A DNA stretch of 59,486 nucleotides from an uncultured Lachnospiraceae bacterium (GCA_947577185.1 CANPUE010000015.1:1-59486), one strand, 5' to 3'; counted from the stretch's first letter, positions 17,771 to 27,148 are shown. Numbers and translations: made by a program. Notes: generated by a model not told the origin, from the sequence alone.

Positions 17771-19144
17771 TTGTATACGATGGATCACAACAGCTTTTCA
17801 GAAATCACACCGGAAATTTTCCGCCTCGCCAACATGAGCAGGCAGGCAGGTGTTATCGATACGGAGCTTTTTACGAAGTATGACGTAAAGCGCGGACTGC
17901 GTGACCTGAACGGTAAAGGTGTATTGGCAGGACTTACACGCATTTCAGATGTGCGCGCAAGTAAGATTGTTGACGGGGTACAGATTCCCACGCACGGACG
18001 GTTGTTTTACAGAGGATATGATGTCAAGGACCTTGTAAATGGTTTTTCACTCAATAACCATTTCGGATATGAAGAAACCACTTATCTGCTCCTGTTTGAC
18101 AAACTGCCGAATAAGCAGGAACTGGAATCTTTCAAAAAAATGTTATCCGGTTACCGCTCGCTTCCTACCAGCTTTGTACGGGACATTATCATGAAAGCGC
18201 CCAGCAACGACATGATGAATACTTTAGCCAGAAGCGTACTCACCTTATATTCTTATGATGACAGAGCGGATGATACTTCTCTTCCCAACGTACTCAGACA
18301 GTGCTTACAGCTGATCAGTCTCTTTCCCTTACTTTCTATTTATGGTTATCAGGCATACAGCCATTATCATGACGGAAAAAGCCTGTTTATTCATCAGCCG
18401 AAGACGGAACTGTCCACAGCAGAGAACATTCTACATATTTTGCGTGCAAACAGTGAATATACCCCATTAGAGGCTAAGATACTGGATATCGCACTCGTTC
18501 TGCATATGGAACACGGCGGCGGTAACAACTCTTCCTTCACCACGCATGTAGTCACCTCATCCCTGACTGATACCTACTCCGCTATCTCAGCGGCGATCGG
18601 GTCGCTGAAAGGTCCAAGACACGGCGGCGCGAACATCAAAGTCGTCAAGATGTTCGATGACATGAAGCATCAGGTGACAGACTGGAAAGACGAAGATCAG
18701 GTTGCAGACTACCTGGCAAAATTGCTTCACAAAGATGCTTTCGATCATGCCGGACTGATCTATGGCGTCGGCCACGCAGTATACTCCAAATCCGATCCGA
18801 GAGCAGTCATCTTCAAATCCTTTGTAGAAAAGCTTTCCGAAGAAAAGGGCCTGCGCGAAGAATTTGAACTGTATTCTCTTGTGGAACGTCTCGCTCCCGA
18901 AATTATCGCCAAAGAACGTCAGATCTATAAAGGGGTCAGCATCAATGTCGATTTCTATTCCGGCTTTGTATATCATATGTTAAATCTTCCGATGGAGCTT
19001 TATACGCCAATCTTTGCCATTGCAAGAATCGCCGGATGGAGCGCTCACAGAATGGAGGAACTGGCAAACAATGGAAAAATCATCCGTCCCGCTTATAAAC
19101 CGATCTGTGAAGACAGGGAATACCTTCCGATGGATGAAAGATAA
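17771..19144 (+). CDS. gltA: citrate synthase
   Basis: Condenses oxaloacetate and acetyl-CoA to citrate; here likely feeding glutamate synthesis. Conserved active-site blocks: MEHGGGNNSSF (first His), YGVGHAVYSKSDPRA (second His), and NVDFYSGFVYHML (catalytic Asp), with SLKGPRHGGAN between. The 457 residues include an N-terminal extension of about 50. The start is TTG at 17771, because AAAGGAGG (17754-17761) is 9 bases before it but 18 bases before the next in-frame ATG at 17780. It is a single-gene unit with its own promoter and terminator, divergent from deoC. A methylcitrate synthase activity cannot be excluded from sequence. Confidence 0.93.
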   Translation: MYTMDHNSFSEITPEIFRLANMSRQAGVIDTELFTKYDVKRGLRDLNGKGVLAGLTRISDVRASKIVDGVQIPTHGRLFYRGYDVKDLVNGFSLNNHFGYEETTYLLLFDKLPNKQELESFKKMLSGYRSLPTSFVRDIIMKAPSNDMMNTLARSVLTLYSYDDRADDTSLPNVLRQCLQLISLFPLLSIYGYQAYSHYHDGKSLFIHQPKTELSTAENILHILRANSEYTPLEAKILDIALVLHMEHGGGNNSSFTTHVVTSSLTDTYSAISAAIGSLKGPRHGGANIKVVKMFDDMKHQVTDWKDEDQVADYLAKLLHKDAFDHAGLIYGVGHAVYSKSDPRAVIFKSFVEKLSEEKGLREEFELYSLVERLAPEIIAKERQIYKGVSINVDFYSGFVYHMLNLPMELYTPIFAIARIAGWSAHRMEELANNGKIIRPAYKPICEDREYLPMDER

Positions 19145-19151
19145 CTGCAAA

Positions 19152-19193
19152 AAGAAGTTCTAAGACATCATGTCCAGAACTTCTTTCTTTTTT
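19152..19193 (+). terminator. intrinsic terminator after citrate synthase
   Basis: AAGAAGTTCT (19152-19161) pairs with AGAACTTCTT (19176-19185), with a further internal GACAT/ATGTC pairing, followed by a T-rich run. It lies about 10 bases after the stop codon. Convergent with the membrane-protein gene ending at 19241. Confidence 0.85.
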
Positions 19194-19240
19194 TGTTATG
19201 AATTATTTGCCGTTCTTTGCTTTCTGTTCTGCTCAGTCCC

Positions 19241-19582
19241 TTACCGCCTCACATATTTTTTCAAGGCACGGGTCGTACAGACACCATAAATAATAATCGC
19301 AACGACAAAGACACCTGTCGTGGCCGAGGTAACAAGCGGGGAACCTCCTGTAGCCGCATTATAAACGCTTATAATGCCGGCTATCACAATGGCCGCCCCT
19401 ACCAGAATCAGTTTCCAGTACAGATAGTTGATAAAACCCTCTTTATCCTTGATGGAGGATTCCGTCATTCCTTTTCCCATCACAACGTTTTGAACGATCT
19501 TCCCCTGGCTTTTCATGACAGCTCCCGTATAAATCAGATAGCATCCGCTCAAAATACATAAAAAATCAATTAAATTGTACAT
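19241..19582 (-). CDS. hypothetical three-segment membrane protein
   Basis: 113 residues with three hydrophobic segments: about 2-21, 56-74 and 86-104, ending in a basic tail (ALKKYVRR). The loop between segments 1 and 2 is polar. No family recognised. AGGAGG is 9 bases before the ATG, and the gene begins 20 bases after the threonine synthase stop, so it is probably the second gene of that transcript. No catalytic residues are evident; a role in transport or envelope maintenance would be guesswork. Confidence 0.75.
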   Translation of the reverse strand: MYNLIDFLCILSGCYLIYTGAVMKSQGKIVQNVVMGKGMTESSIKDKEGFINYLYWKLILVGAAIVIAGIISVYNAATGGSPLVTSATTGVFVVAIIIYGVCTTRALKKYVRR

Positions 19583-19602
19583 TCCGCATTTCCTCCTTTG
19601 TC

Positions 19603-21093
19603 TTACGAAATGCCCAGAATTGTCTTCACCGTCTGCTTCATTTCGCTCCTGTCACAGACAGTATCATGAATTACCGGCGCTTCTCTGATCTCCTCGATGG
19701 CGCCCGGCACCTTCACGTTCGCAATCCTGGAAAGTTCATCCACCAGCTCAAAATCTGACATTGTGTCATATTTTTTATCGATGGCATTCATCACGCTTCT
19801 TGTGAACTTAAACGGACTCGCCGTAGAAGCGATCACGGTTTTTGTCTCATCCTTTGTATCGTCTCTGTATTTGCGGTAAACCGCACTTGCCACCGCAGTA
19901 TGCGTATCGATCACATAGCCTGTCTTTTCATAGAGTTCTCTGATCCTGTCTGCAGTTTCTTTTTCATCCGCATAATTTCCATAGAAATCCGCAAGCTGTG
20001 CCGCCATCTCCTGTGTCACCTCATAACGCCCTTCTTTGGAAAGCGCCGTCATCAGTTCCCTGTTCTTTCCCGCATCACTTCCGGCAATACGGTAGATCAG
20101 CCTCTCCAGGTTGCTGGAGATCAGGATATCCATGGAAGGAGAACTTGTCAGGACAAATTCACGGTTTTTATCATAGCTTCCGGTGCGGAAGAAATCATAT
20201 AGTACTTTGTTTTCATTGGAAGCACATATCAGCTTTGCAATCGGCACACCCATATGTCCGGCATAAAAGGCCGCCAGAATATTTCCGAAATTTCCGGTCG
20301 GAACGACCACATTGATCCGCTCACCGTCTTTGATCCGCTCCTCTTTTAACAGTTTGGCACAGGCATATACATAATAAACGATCTGCGGGACAAGCCGTCC
20401 GATGTTAATGGAATTGGCGGAAGAAAAACGGAAACCGTGCGCGGTCATTTCCTGTTCCAGCTCTTTATCGGAAAAGATATTTTTAACGCCGGTCTGTGCG
20501 TCGTCAAAATTTCCATGAATCCCTACCACATAAGTATTGTCGCCCTTTTGCGTCACCATCTGCTTTTCCTGGATCGGGCTGACACCGTTTTTCGGATAAA
20601 AAACAATAATCTTCGTGCCTTCTACATCTGCAAATCCGGCGAGCGCCGCCTTTCCGGTATCCCCCGAAGTCGCAGTCAAAATCACAATATCCTCTTTCAC
20701 ATGATTCTTTCTGGCCGCTGTAGTCATCAGATGCGGCAGAATGGAGAGCGCCATATCTTTAAACGCAATCGTCGCTCCGTGAAAAAGTTCCAGATAATAA
20801 GCGCCGTCCACTTCCACAAGCGGCGCTATCTCCGCTGTATCAAATTTAGAATCATATGCCTTTGCGATACAGCTTTTTAACTCTTCCTCCGTATAGTCGG
20901 TTAAAAACAGCTTCATCACCTCATAGGCTGTCTCCTGATAGGTGAGTTCTGACAGTTCCCGCAAAGATTTCGAAAGACGCGGTATCCTCTCCGGGACGAA
21001 CAACCCTCCGTCCTCTGAAAGTCCCTTTAAGACTGCCTCTGAAGCCTGTACTTTTTTTGTATTGTCTCTTGTGCTGGTATAGAATAGTTCCAT
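19603..21093 (-). CDS. thrC: threonine synthase
   Basis: PLP enzyme converting O-phosphohomoserine to threonine. The PLP lysine is K112 in FHGATIAFKDMALS. The phosphate-binding loop TATSGDTGKAA, the FYPKNGVSPIQEKQM block and the VVPTGNFGNILAAFYAG block are present. The 496 residues and N-terminal YTSTRDNTKKVQ region match the long fungal/enteric-like type. AAAGGATGG precedes the ATG. Followed closely by a small membrane protein gene; no thrA or thrB homologue is nearby in this window. Confidence 0.96.
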   Translation of the reverse strand: MELFYTSTRDNTKKVQASEAVLKGLSEDGGLFVPERIPRLSKSLRELSELTYQETAYEVMKLFLTDYTEEELKSCIAKAYDSKFDTAEIAPLVEVDGAYYLELFHGATIAFKDMALSILPHLMTTAARKNHVKEDIVILTATSGDTGKAALAGFADVEGTKIIVFYPKNGVSPIQEKQMVTQKGDNTYVVGIHGNFDDAQTGVKNIFSDKELEQEMTAHGFRFSSANSINIGRLVPQIVYYVYACAKLLKEERIKDGERINVVVPTGNFGNILAAFYAGHMGVPIAKLICASNENKVLYDFFRTGSYDKNREFVLTSSPSMDILISSNLERLIYRIAGSDAGKNRELMTALSKEGRYEVTQEMAAQLADFYGNYADEKETADRIRELYEKTGYVIDTHTAVASAVYRKYRDDTKDETKTVIASTASPFKFTRSVMNAIDKKYDTMSDFELVDELSRIANVKVPGAIEEIREAPVIHDTVCDRSEMKQTVKTILGIS

Positions 21094-21199
21094 CTGGCCA
21101 TCCTTTCTTACAGATATCGCAAACGGATATCCTGGATCATATCATAGATATTAGATAATAGAAACTATTTTACCACAAAGTATTTCTCTCCGCAACTCA

Positions 21200-21820
21200 T
21201 CATAAAAAGAACTCGTGATTTCCATAGGAAAAAAGTCTCGTCAAGTGCCTGTCAAACCACTGCATCTTATTGGAATCTGTCAGTTTTCTCGCGCAAAAGT
21301 AAAGTGCTCCCTGTGAAATATCCTCCCCGTAAAGGGCTCTTTCCACCGCCTGATACGTTTCCTCACTTACTTTAATGCTTCTGAAACGTCCGTCCACCGT
21401 CGGAGAAAACTGCGCCACACCCTGCTGTCTCTGCATAACGACCTCCGTCACAGTATCCGGAAAGTTTTCATTGTTCACACGGTTTAACACCACGTTTGCC
21501 ACAAGCAGTTTCCCGTCCTCATCCTCTCCGCCCGCTTCTGCTTCCACAATCCGCAGCAGATGATCATAATCCTGATCCGATAAATGGTATTTCATCTCTT
21601 TTTCCAGAATTTCATAATCTACAACCCGCTGACCGGAAGATACAGAGGCGATCACCTCTAAAAAGCTCTTTTTTTCTTCTTCCATCGTCGCACTCATGTA
21701 TTCCATACGAAATGCCTGGGTAGCGGCTATCCTGTTTATCCTGAGTTCTTTAATACAGATCCATGAGGTTATAAAGACCAGATTCATCAAAAGCAAAGTC
21801 AACAAATACTTTTTATACAT
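21200..21820 (-). CDS. SleB-type cell-wall hydrolase, membrane anchored
   Basis: Predicted peptidoglycan hydrolase of the SleB/CwlJ (Hydrolase_2) family, members of which degrade spore cortex. A short N-terminal membrane segment (about 4-22) is followed by a linker and the catalytic domain (about 85-205), which begins LLRIVEAEAGGEDEDGKLLVA with the expected glutamate, and includes ALYFCARKL. The 206 residues match spore-former versions lacking a peptidoglycan-binding repeat. It is transcribed away from the AP2-like gene. A cortex role is plausible but vegetative function cannot be excluded. Confidence 0.88.
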   Translation of the reverse strand: MYKKYLLTLLLMNLVFITSWICIKELRINRIAATQAFRMEYMSATMEEEKKSFLEVIASVSSGQRVVDYEILEKEMKYHLSDQDYDHLLRIVEAEAGGEDEDGKLLVANVVLNRVNNENFPDTVTEVVMQRQQGVAQFSPTVDGRFRSIKVSEETYQAVERALYGEDISQGALYFCARKLTDSNKMQWFDRHLTRLFSYGNHEFFL

Positions 21821-21919
21821 AATTTCCTGCTCTCTCTCTTAGATGTTGTCCATATGCAGCCCAGATCCTGGCTGTATGTAACACTTCTGTAATATTTTAT
21901 ACAGAAATCAGGGAAAATA

Positions 21920-21928
21920 TGTTATACT
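21920..21928 (+). promoter_or_regulatory. extended -10 promoter of the AP2-like gene
   Basis: TGTTATACT: extended TGn plus TATACT at 21923-21928, 44 bases before the start codon. A nearby inverted repeat TTCTGTA...TACAGAA (about 21886-21906) overlaps the -35 region and could be a regulator site. Confidence 0.55.
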
Positions 21929-21971
21929 AGTACCAATATTAAGAAAAACATGTACAGACTGGAGAATTACG

Positions 21972-22766
21972 ATGCCGCAGTTACCCGGTGTTTATACGGC
22001 GAAAAGAAAAAATGGAACATTATATTACCGCGCTTCTTTAACTTATCGCGCAAAGCATATCAGCCTAGGAAGTTATGAAGATATGGAGCGCGCCCACAAC
22101 GCATATGCCCTTGCCGTCCGCATTCTGAAAGACGATTCTACAGGGATTGCGCAGTTTCAGGAAGACTGTGCCCTGCCATTTGAAAAATGGGTCTGTCTGA
22201 TCAATTTCCGTGATAATCATATTTATTTTCCGACCCCGATCTACATTCGGCCCGCTTTTTTTTATTATTATTTTTCGCCGGTCTGTTTCTTTATCTTCGA
22301 TAAAGACGATCTCTTTTACTATTCTTCCCACAAGATTTCCTGCCGGGGCGGGCATTATTTTGTTGCCGATTATGGCATGCAGATCAATATCATGAGCCGC
22401 TACGGTATCAAAAACTATGCTGTACTTAATAAAGATTACCGTTTTATCAATGGAAATACACATGATTTCCGTTATGAAAACATAGAAATCCTGAATGTTT
22501 ATAACGGCGTGACGGCCTCCTGCCGCAATGGAAAAGTCTGTTATGTCACAAAGATTCATATCAGGGGGAATTATACGGTCGGCACCTATGAAACGGAGGC
22601 GGAAGCTGCTATCGCCTACAATAAGGCGATCGATATTTTAAAAAAAGCCGGCGTAACGAAAGCTTACACCCCAAACTATATGGAGGGCATGTCGCCTGCC
22701 GTCTACGCCGACCTTTATTCTTCTATTAAGATATCACCCAAAATTGAACACTATCTGTCCGAATAG
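21972..22766 (+). CDS. AP2-like / degenerate HNH / AP2-like DNA-binding protein
   Basis: Predicted DNA-binding protein of 264 residues. Residues about 5-55 have the AP2/ERF pattern of three strands then a helix (GVYTAKR...YYRASL...ISLGSYED...AHNAYALAV). A second copy lies at about 178-228 (GVTASCR...TKIHIRG...VGTYETEAEAAIAYNKA). Between them residues about 148-175 keep the C-terminal half of an AP2-associated HNH nuclease (FINGNTHDFRYENIEIL, matching NGN..D.R..N), but the DH histidine pair is replaced by RF. The centre (80-125) is rich in Phe/Tyr. TGGAG is 7 bases before the ATG. It tail-overlaps the GH25 gene by 16 bases. Role unknown; no phage genes flank it. Confidence 0.65.
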   Translation: MPQLPGVYTAKRKNGTLYYRASLTYRAKHISLGSYEDMERAHNAYALAVRILKDDSTGIAQFQEDCALPFEKWVCLINFRDNHIYFPTPIYIRPAFFYYYFSPVCFFIFDKDDLFYYSSHKISCRGGHYFVADYGMQINIMSRYGIKNYAVLNKDYRFINGNTHDFRYENIEILNVYNGVTASCRNGKVCYVTKIHIRGNYTVGTYETEAEAAIAYNKAIDILKKAGVTKAYTPNYMEGMSPAVYADLYSSIKISPKIEHYLSE

Positions 22767-23965
22767 CTGATAAAGCAGAGATTCAAATTGGCATCCCCCG
22801 TTATCCCGTTTAAGATTCCGGTCGTGGTATACTGCCACATGGCAAACTGATAGGGATAATCCGGCGTGTCCGCATCCTGTGAGAGCCAGACATCAAAATC
22901 CTGCAGTTTGGTCAGATCGATGCTTTTTATAAGCCATTCCTTGTTGCCATAGATCATAGGCGTATAACCTGCCGCCTGAATGCAGTTTAAAAAGTTTCCT
23001 GCAACTTCTGTTTTGGCATCCCGTGAGAGTCCGTCGATCCTTGTCTTATCATTGGAGACAGTTTCCATATCAAAAGCGATCGGATAGGTAATATGTTCTT
23101 TATAAGGTTCCAAATTCTGTACGATAAAATTCGCTTCCTGCGTTGCCTCCTCCTGATTGATTGCCTGGGAGAAGAAATAAATGCCGATATCAAGCTCTGC
23201 CTCTATCGCGCCCTCAATATTTTCCACAAAATTTTCATCCAGCGAAATCTGACCCGTGCTGTATCCCCTCGCTCCGAGACGGATCATTACAAAATCCACA
23301 CCGGCCGCTTTCATACCATTAAAATTAACCCTGCCGTTATGTTTGGAGATATCCGCACCTACGTAAGACATTTTTTTACCGTTTTCGGTATATTTCTTCA
23401 AATGTGCATTCTCCGACAGATTGGAAAAATCATATGTGTTTTTCATCAGGTAGGGGCTGATCAGAACCCACTCTTCCGTGCCGTCAGCCGCTTTCACGAG
23501 TGTATGCTTCCCGTCCTCGGATGGATCTTCCTGTACGACTTCTTCTTTTTTCGTATCGTTCTCCGCATCATTGCTTCCCTGCTGCGAATCCGACTGTGTC
23601 TTTTTCTCTTCGCTTTCTTTTGCAGGCTCTGTTGTCTGTCCCTGTGTCTGCGTATCGGTTTCCTGCCGCCTGTCGGCGCTTTCATATCCGCCCTCAACAG
23701 GATACATATCCCAGAAAGTCAGATCTTCCGCCCGCAGCTTCTGTTTTTCCTGTGTTTCCGGCTCCTGTAAGGTCTCTGCAGCTTCTTCCTGCACCTGCTG
23801 TTGATTGAGCGCCTCCTGCATACGTTCACTGGCGCTCCGGTCGTCCTTTTTATTGCTTTTCATCACCGCAAACAGCATAATCACCACAAACGCGGTTAAT
23901 CCCAGAAGCATAGATACGACGGAAAATCCCATCGATTTTGAGTTTTCTTCGCCTGGCAGTTTCAT
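22751..23965 (-). CDS. membrane-anchored GH25 muramidase
   Basis: Predicted extracellular lysozyme (N,O-diacetylmuramidase) of glycoside hydrolase family 25. A single N-terminal membrane segment (about 14-35) is followed by an acidic, Gln/Glu-rich linker (about 40-160) and the GH25 barrel (about 205-404). The first acidic residue is in VGADISKHNG, and the paired catalytic Asp/Glu are in IAFDMETVSND. The barrel ends with WQYTTTGILNGITGDANLNLC. The gene is convergent with the AP2-like gene, overlapping its last 16 bases. The linker suggests that the enzyme reaches across the wall from the membrane. Confidence 0.9.
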   Translation of the reverse strand: MKLPGEENSKSMGFSVVSMLLGLTAFVVIMLFAVMKSNKKDDRSASERMQEALNQQQVQEEAAETLQEPETQEKQKLRAEDLTFWDMYPVEGGYESADRRQETDTQTQGQTTEPAKESEEKKTQSDSQQGSNDAENDTKKEEVVQEDPSEDGKHTLVKAADGTEEWVLISPYLMKNTYDFSNLSENAHLKKYTENGKKMSYVGADISKHNGRVNFNGMKAAGVDFVMIRLGARGYSTGQISLDENFVENIEGAIEAELDIGIYFFSQAINQEEATQEANFIVQNLEPYKEHITYPIAFDMETVSNDKTRIDGLSRDAKTEVAGNFLNCIQAAGYTPMIYGNKEWLIKSIDLTKLQDFDVWLSQDADTPDYPYQFAMWQYTTTGILNGITGDANLNLCFISYSDR

Positions 23966-24144
23966 TCTTATCCAATCCCTTCTATCATTATGGCGTTGCG
24001 ATTCTCTTTATTTCTATTATAATATATAACATAGCAAAGATCATCTGATATATATTACCATGGATTTCACAGATTGGCAACTTGTGCGGAGATGGTAAAA
24101 TCTGAAAAATCAGATGTAAAAGTCAGATCGGAGGGCATTATACT

Positions 24145-25185
24145 GTGAAAAAAAGAACAGCTGCCTGCAAAAAATACCTTTTCCATATCCTGTGCATTTT
24201 TTCCGCTCTGCTCTTTTCCGGCGGATGTGCGGTGTCAGGGGAACCCATCACCCGCACCGGATTTTATTTTGATACGATCATTCAGGTCACAATCTATGAC
24301 GCCGCAAAGGAATACTGTCTGACAGAATGCATGAGTCTGGCAGAAAAATATGAAAAGATGCTCAGTCAGACAATCGAAGGTTCCGACATCTGGAAAATCA
24401 ATCACAGCGGCGGCAGACCGGTACAGGTCAGTGCGGAAACAGTCCTCCTTTTAAAAACCGCCTTATCGTACAGTGAGATGACAGACGGGCTCATCGACCC
24501 TACGATCGAAACCGTCAGTTCTTTATGGGATTTTCACGCAGACCAGGATCTGCTTTCCGAAAACGAGCCGGAAAATAAGGCAGACCGCCTTCCTGAATCT
24601 CAGGAACTTGAAGAGGCACTGAAACATGTAGATTATCATAACCTCTTGATAGAGGGAAATACCGTTACCCTGTCCGATCCGGAAAGCAGGATCAGCCTCG
24701 GTTTTCTCGCCAAAGGGTTCATCGCAGATCAGTTAAAAGAGTATCTGCTTTCTCAAAAAATAGAAAGCGCAATCATCAATCTGGGCGGCAATCTGCTGGC
24801 TGTCGGGAAAAGGCCGGATGGAACGCCGTTTCAGTTTGGCGTGCAGATGCCCTTTGATGCACAGGGTTCCGTCATCACGGTTCTGTCTGTCGCCGACAGA
24901 TCCGCAGTCTCTTCTGGTGTCTATGAACGGTATTTCTATCAGGATGGCATGCTGTATCATCATATTCTCAATCCCGGTACCGGATATCCGGTACAAAATG
25001 GATTGCTTGGTGTCACGGTTCTGACAGATTCCTCCATGATGGGCGATGCCCTCTCTACGGCCTGTTTTATCTTAGGCCCTGATAAGGGTATGCAGCTGAT
25101 TGAATCCCTGGAAAACACAGACGCCGTATTTATCACAGACGACTACGCACTGCATTATTCAAGCGGCCTATCCGACGCAAAGTAA
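24145..25185 (+). CDS. apbE: FAD:protein FMN transferase (ApbE), lipoprotein
   Basis: Attaches FMN from FAD covalently to a threonine in target flavoproteins such as RnfD and RnfG, on the outer face of the membrane. A lipoprotein signal is seen at the N-terminus (lipobox FSGGC, Cys about 28). Family blocks: GFYFDTIIQVTIYD, SLGFLAKGFIADQL, INLGGNLLAVGKRPDG, HHILNPGTGYPV and DALSTACFILG. The start is GTG at 24145 with GGAGGG 9 bases upstream. It stands alone, convergent with the iron-sulfur reductase and Rnf block, whose RnfD and RnfG both carry flavinylation motifs, so they are the likely substrates. Confidence 0.94.
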   Translation: MKKRTAACKKYLFHILCIFSALLFSGGCAVSGEPITRTGFYFDTIIQVTIYDAAKEYCLTECMSLAEKYEKMLSQTIEGSDIWKINHSGGRPVQVSAETVLLLKTALSYSEMTDGLIDPTIETVSSLWDFHADQDLLSENEPENKADRLPESQELEEALKHVDYHNLLIEGNTVTLSDPESRISLGFLAKGFIADQLKEYLLSQKIESAIINLGGNLLAVGKRPDGTPFQFGVQMPFDAQGSVITVLSVADRSAVSSGVYERYFYQDGMLYHHILNPGTGYPVQNGLLGVTVLTDSSMMGDALSTACFILGPDKGMQLIESLENTDAVFITDDYALHYSSGLSDAK

Positions 25186-25200
25186 TCCTGTCGGTCACTA

Positions 25201-25237
25201 AAAACGGCGCAGCCAATCCCATACGCCGCGCCGTTTT
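25201..25237. terminator. bidirectional intrinsic terminator (apbE / aldo-keto reductase)
   Basis: AAAACGGCGC (25201-25210) pairs with GCGCCGTTTT (25228-25237), a perfect 10-base-pair stem. T residues follow on either strand. It lies 15 bases after apbE and 30 bases after the stop of the convergent reductase gene. Confidence 0.88.
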
Positions 25238-25266
25238 CTTATGCATTATTTTTAATCTTTGGTTCT

Positions 25267-26292
25267 TTAAATGCTGACCCTGCCTGCCAGCACATTTTTA
25301 TAATCTTCCAGATTCTTCTGTAACAATGCCGGCGTATCGAGCCCATACGGGCATTTGCTCCTGCATTTGTTGCAGTGAAGGCAGTTTTCGATTTTCATCA
25401 TCTTCTCCTGCCATTCTTCTCCGAGATAGCCCGCAGAGGGAGCACGGCGCAGAAGCAGCGACATTCTCGCAGAATTGTTGATCTCAATGCCCGCCGGGCA
25501 CGGCATACAGTACCCACAGCCCCTGCAGAAATCGCCCAACAGTTCTTCTCTGTCCTTTGCGATCAGTGCCGAAATCTCTTCCGTCATTTTGGGCGGCTCA
25601 CTGATATAGGAAAGGAATTCATCCAGTTCACTCTCACGCTGAACGCCCCAGATCGGCAGGACATTATCATACTGTGCCAGATATGCGTAGGCTGCGGCAG
25701 AATTGGTGATGAGTCCGCCGGATAACGCTTTCATCGCGATAAAGCCCATTTCTTTTTCTTTACATTTTTCAACAAGAGCGATATCTTTGCTGGTTGCCAG
25801 ATAACAGAACGGGAACTGCAGCGTCTCGTACAGCCCGCTTTCGATTGCCTCATCCGCCACAGTAAGCCTGTGGTTGGTAATCCCGATATGTCTTATTTTT
25901 CCCTGTTCTCTGGCTTTCAGCATCGCCTCATAAAGTCCGCTTTCATCTCCCGGTTTCGGGCAGAAGGCCGGATTATGAAACTGATAAATATCAATATAGT
26001 CTGTCTGCAGTTCCTCTAAACTGGTTTCCAGATCCTTCCAGAAATCTTCCGCACAGCCGGCTCCCGTTTTCGTCGCGATCCAGATCTTATCACGCATATC
26101 ATGGAACGCAAGGCCAAGCTTATGTTCACTGTCTGTATACCATCTCGCCGTATCAAAATAGGTAATGCCATTGTCATACGCCTTTTTCAACAGGTAAACA
26201 GCATCTTCATCCGAAATCCTCTGGATCGGCAGCGCCCCAAACCCGTTTTTATTCGTCTCGATTCCCGTTTTTCCAAGTCTCACAGTTTCCAT
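25267..26292 (-). CDS. aldo/keto reductase with C-terminal [4Fe-4S] domain
   Basis: Predicted NAD(P)H-dependent oxidoreductase fused to a ferredoxin-like tail. Residues 1-265 form the aldo/keto reductase barrel, with RLGKTGIETNKNGFGALP at the start, catalytic Asp and Tyr in YFDTARWYTDSE, and Lys in KIWIATKTG. Residues about 255-320 carry two cysteine clusters, CRGCGYCMPC and CLHCNKCRSKC, suited to two [4Fe-4S] centres. It begins 47 bases after the rnfB stop and may be the last gene of the rnf transcript, which would put it close to ferredoxin electron flow. The true substrate is unknown. Confidence 0.88.
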   Translation of the reverse strand: METVRLGKTGIETNKNGFGALPIQRISDEDAVYLLKKAYDNGITYFDTARWYTDSEHKLGLAFHDMRDKIWIATKTGAGCAEDFWKDLETSLEELQTDYIDIYQFHNPAFCPKPGDESGLYEAMLKAREQGKIRHIGITNHRLTVADEAIESGLYETLQFPFCYLATSKDIALVEKCKEKEMGFIAMKALSGGLITNSAAAYAYLAQYDNVLPIWGVQRESELDEFLSYISEPPKMTEEISALIAKDREELLGDFCRGCGYCMPCPAGIEINNSARMSLLLRRAPSAGYLGEEWQEKMMKIENCLHCNKCRSKCPYGLDTPALLQKNLEDYKNVLAGRVSI

Positions 26293-26339
26293 CTCTGAGT
26301 ACTCCTCTCTATTTATCCCTGCCTGTGAATGCAGCCCGA

Positions 26340-27131
26340 TTAAACGATCGCCTTCTTAGGACACTTCTCCTTGCAGGTTCCGCATCCCGTGCATTTCTCC
26401 TGATCAATCGTTGCATTAAACTGATCGATAACGATCGCGTCCGCCGGACAGTTCTTCTTACATAACTGACAGCCGATGCAGCCTACTTCACAGGCTTTCA
26501 TCGTGACAGGTCCCTTGTCACGGTTACTGCAGGCTACTGCATGTTTCGCATCATACGGGATCAGTGTGATCAGGTTCTTTGGACAGACCGCAATACATTT
26601 CCCGCAGGCCTTACAGGTTTCTTTATCAACGACCGCCACACCGTTTACGATATGAATGGCATCAAACGGACAGGCTTTCACACAACTTCCATAGCCAAGA
26701 CAGCCGTAGCTGCAGGCTTTCTCCCCGCCGCCCGGTACAAAGGACATCATTTTGCAGTCTTCTATCCCGGAATATGCATAATCCCGTTTTGTTCTGTCAC
26801 AGTCTCCCTGGCACTGGACGAATGCCACCTGCCGCACACTCTTTCCGGCTTCAACGCCCATGATCTGAGCGATCATCTGACCGACTTTTTCCCCGCCCAC
26901 CGGACAGGCATTCACAGGCGCCTCACCTTTGGCAATGGCCGCAGCCAGATTGGAGCAGCCCGCATAGCCGCAGCCGCCGCAGTTGTTTCCCGGCAGTACG
27001 CCAAGAACTGCTTCTTCTTTTTCGTCCACTTCTACTTTAAATTTGATCGCAGCCGCACCCAGAAACAGTCCGACAAAGAGACCGACGCCTCCTACTATCG
27101 CCGTTGCAATCAAGATTCCAGTCATTTCCAT
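26340..27131 (-). CDS. rnfB: Rnf complex subunit RnfB (ferredoxin-type)
   Basis: Electron-input subunit of the Rnf ferredoxin:NAD+ oxidoreductase, facing the cytoplasm. An N-terminal membrane anchor (about 6-30) is followed by the CGGCGYAGCSNLA iron-sulfur domain, a Cys-rich middle (CQGDC, CSYGCLGYGSCVKACP), and two or three further ferredoxin-type motifs ending with CTGCGTCKEKCP. With 263 residues it is compact; many clostridial RnfB proteins are longer with extra clusters. Last gene of rnfCDGEAB, starting 17 bases after rnfA. Confidence 0.96.
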   Translation of the reverse strand: MEMTGILIATAIVGGVGLFVGLFLGAAAIKFKVEVDEKEEAVLGVLPGNNCGGCGYAGCSNLAAAIAKGEAPVNACPVGGEKVGQMIAQIMGVEAGKSVRQVAFVQCQGDCDRTKRDYAYSGIEDCKMMSFVPGGGEKACSYGCLGYGSCVKACPFDAIHIVNGVAVVDKETCKACGKCIAVCPKNLITLIPYDAKHAVACSNRDKGPVTMKACEVGCIGCQLCKKNCPADAIVIDQFNATIDQEKCTGCGTCKEKCPKKAIV

Positions 27132-27148
27132 AAAGCATACCGCCCTTT

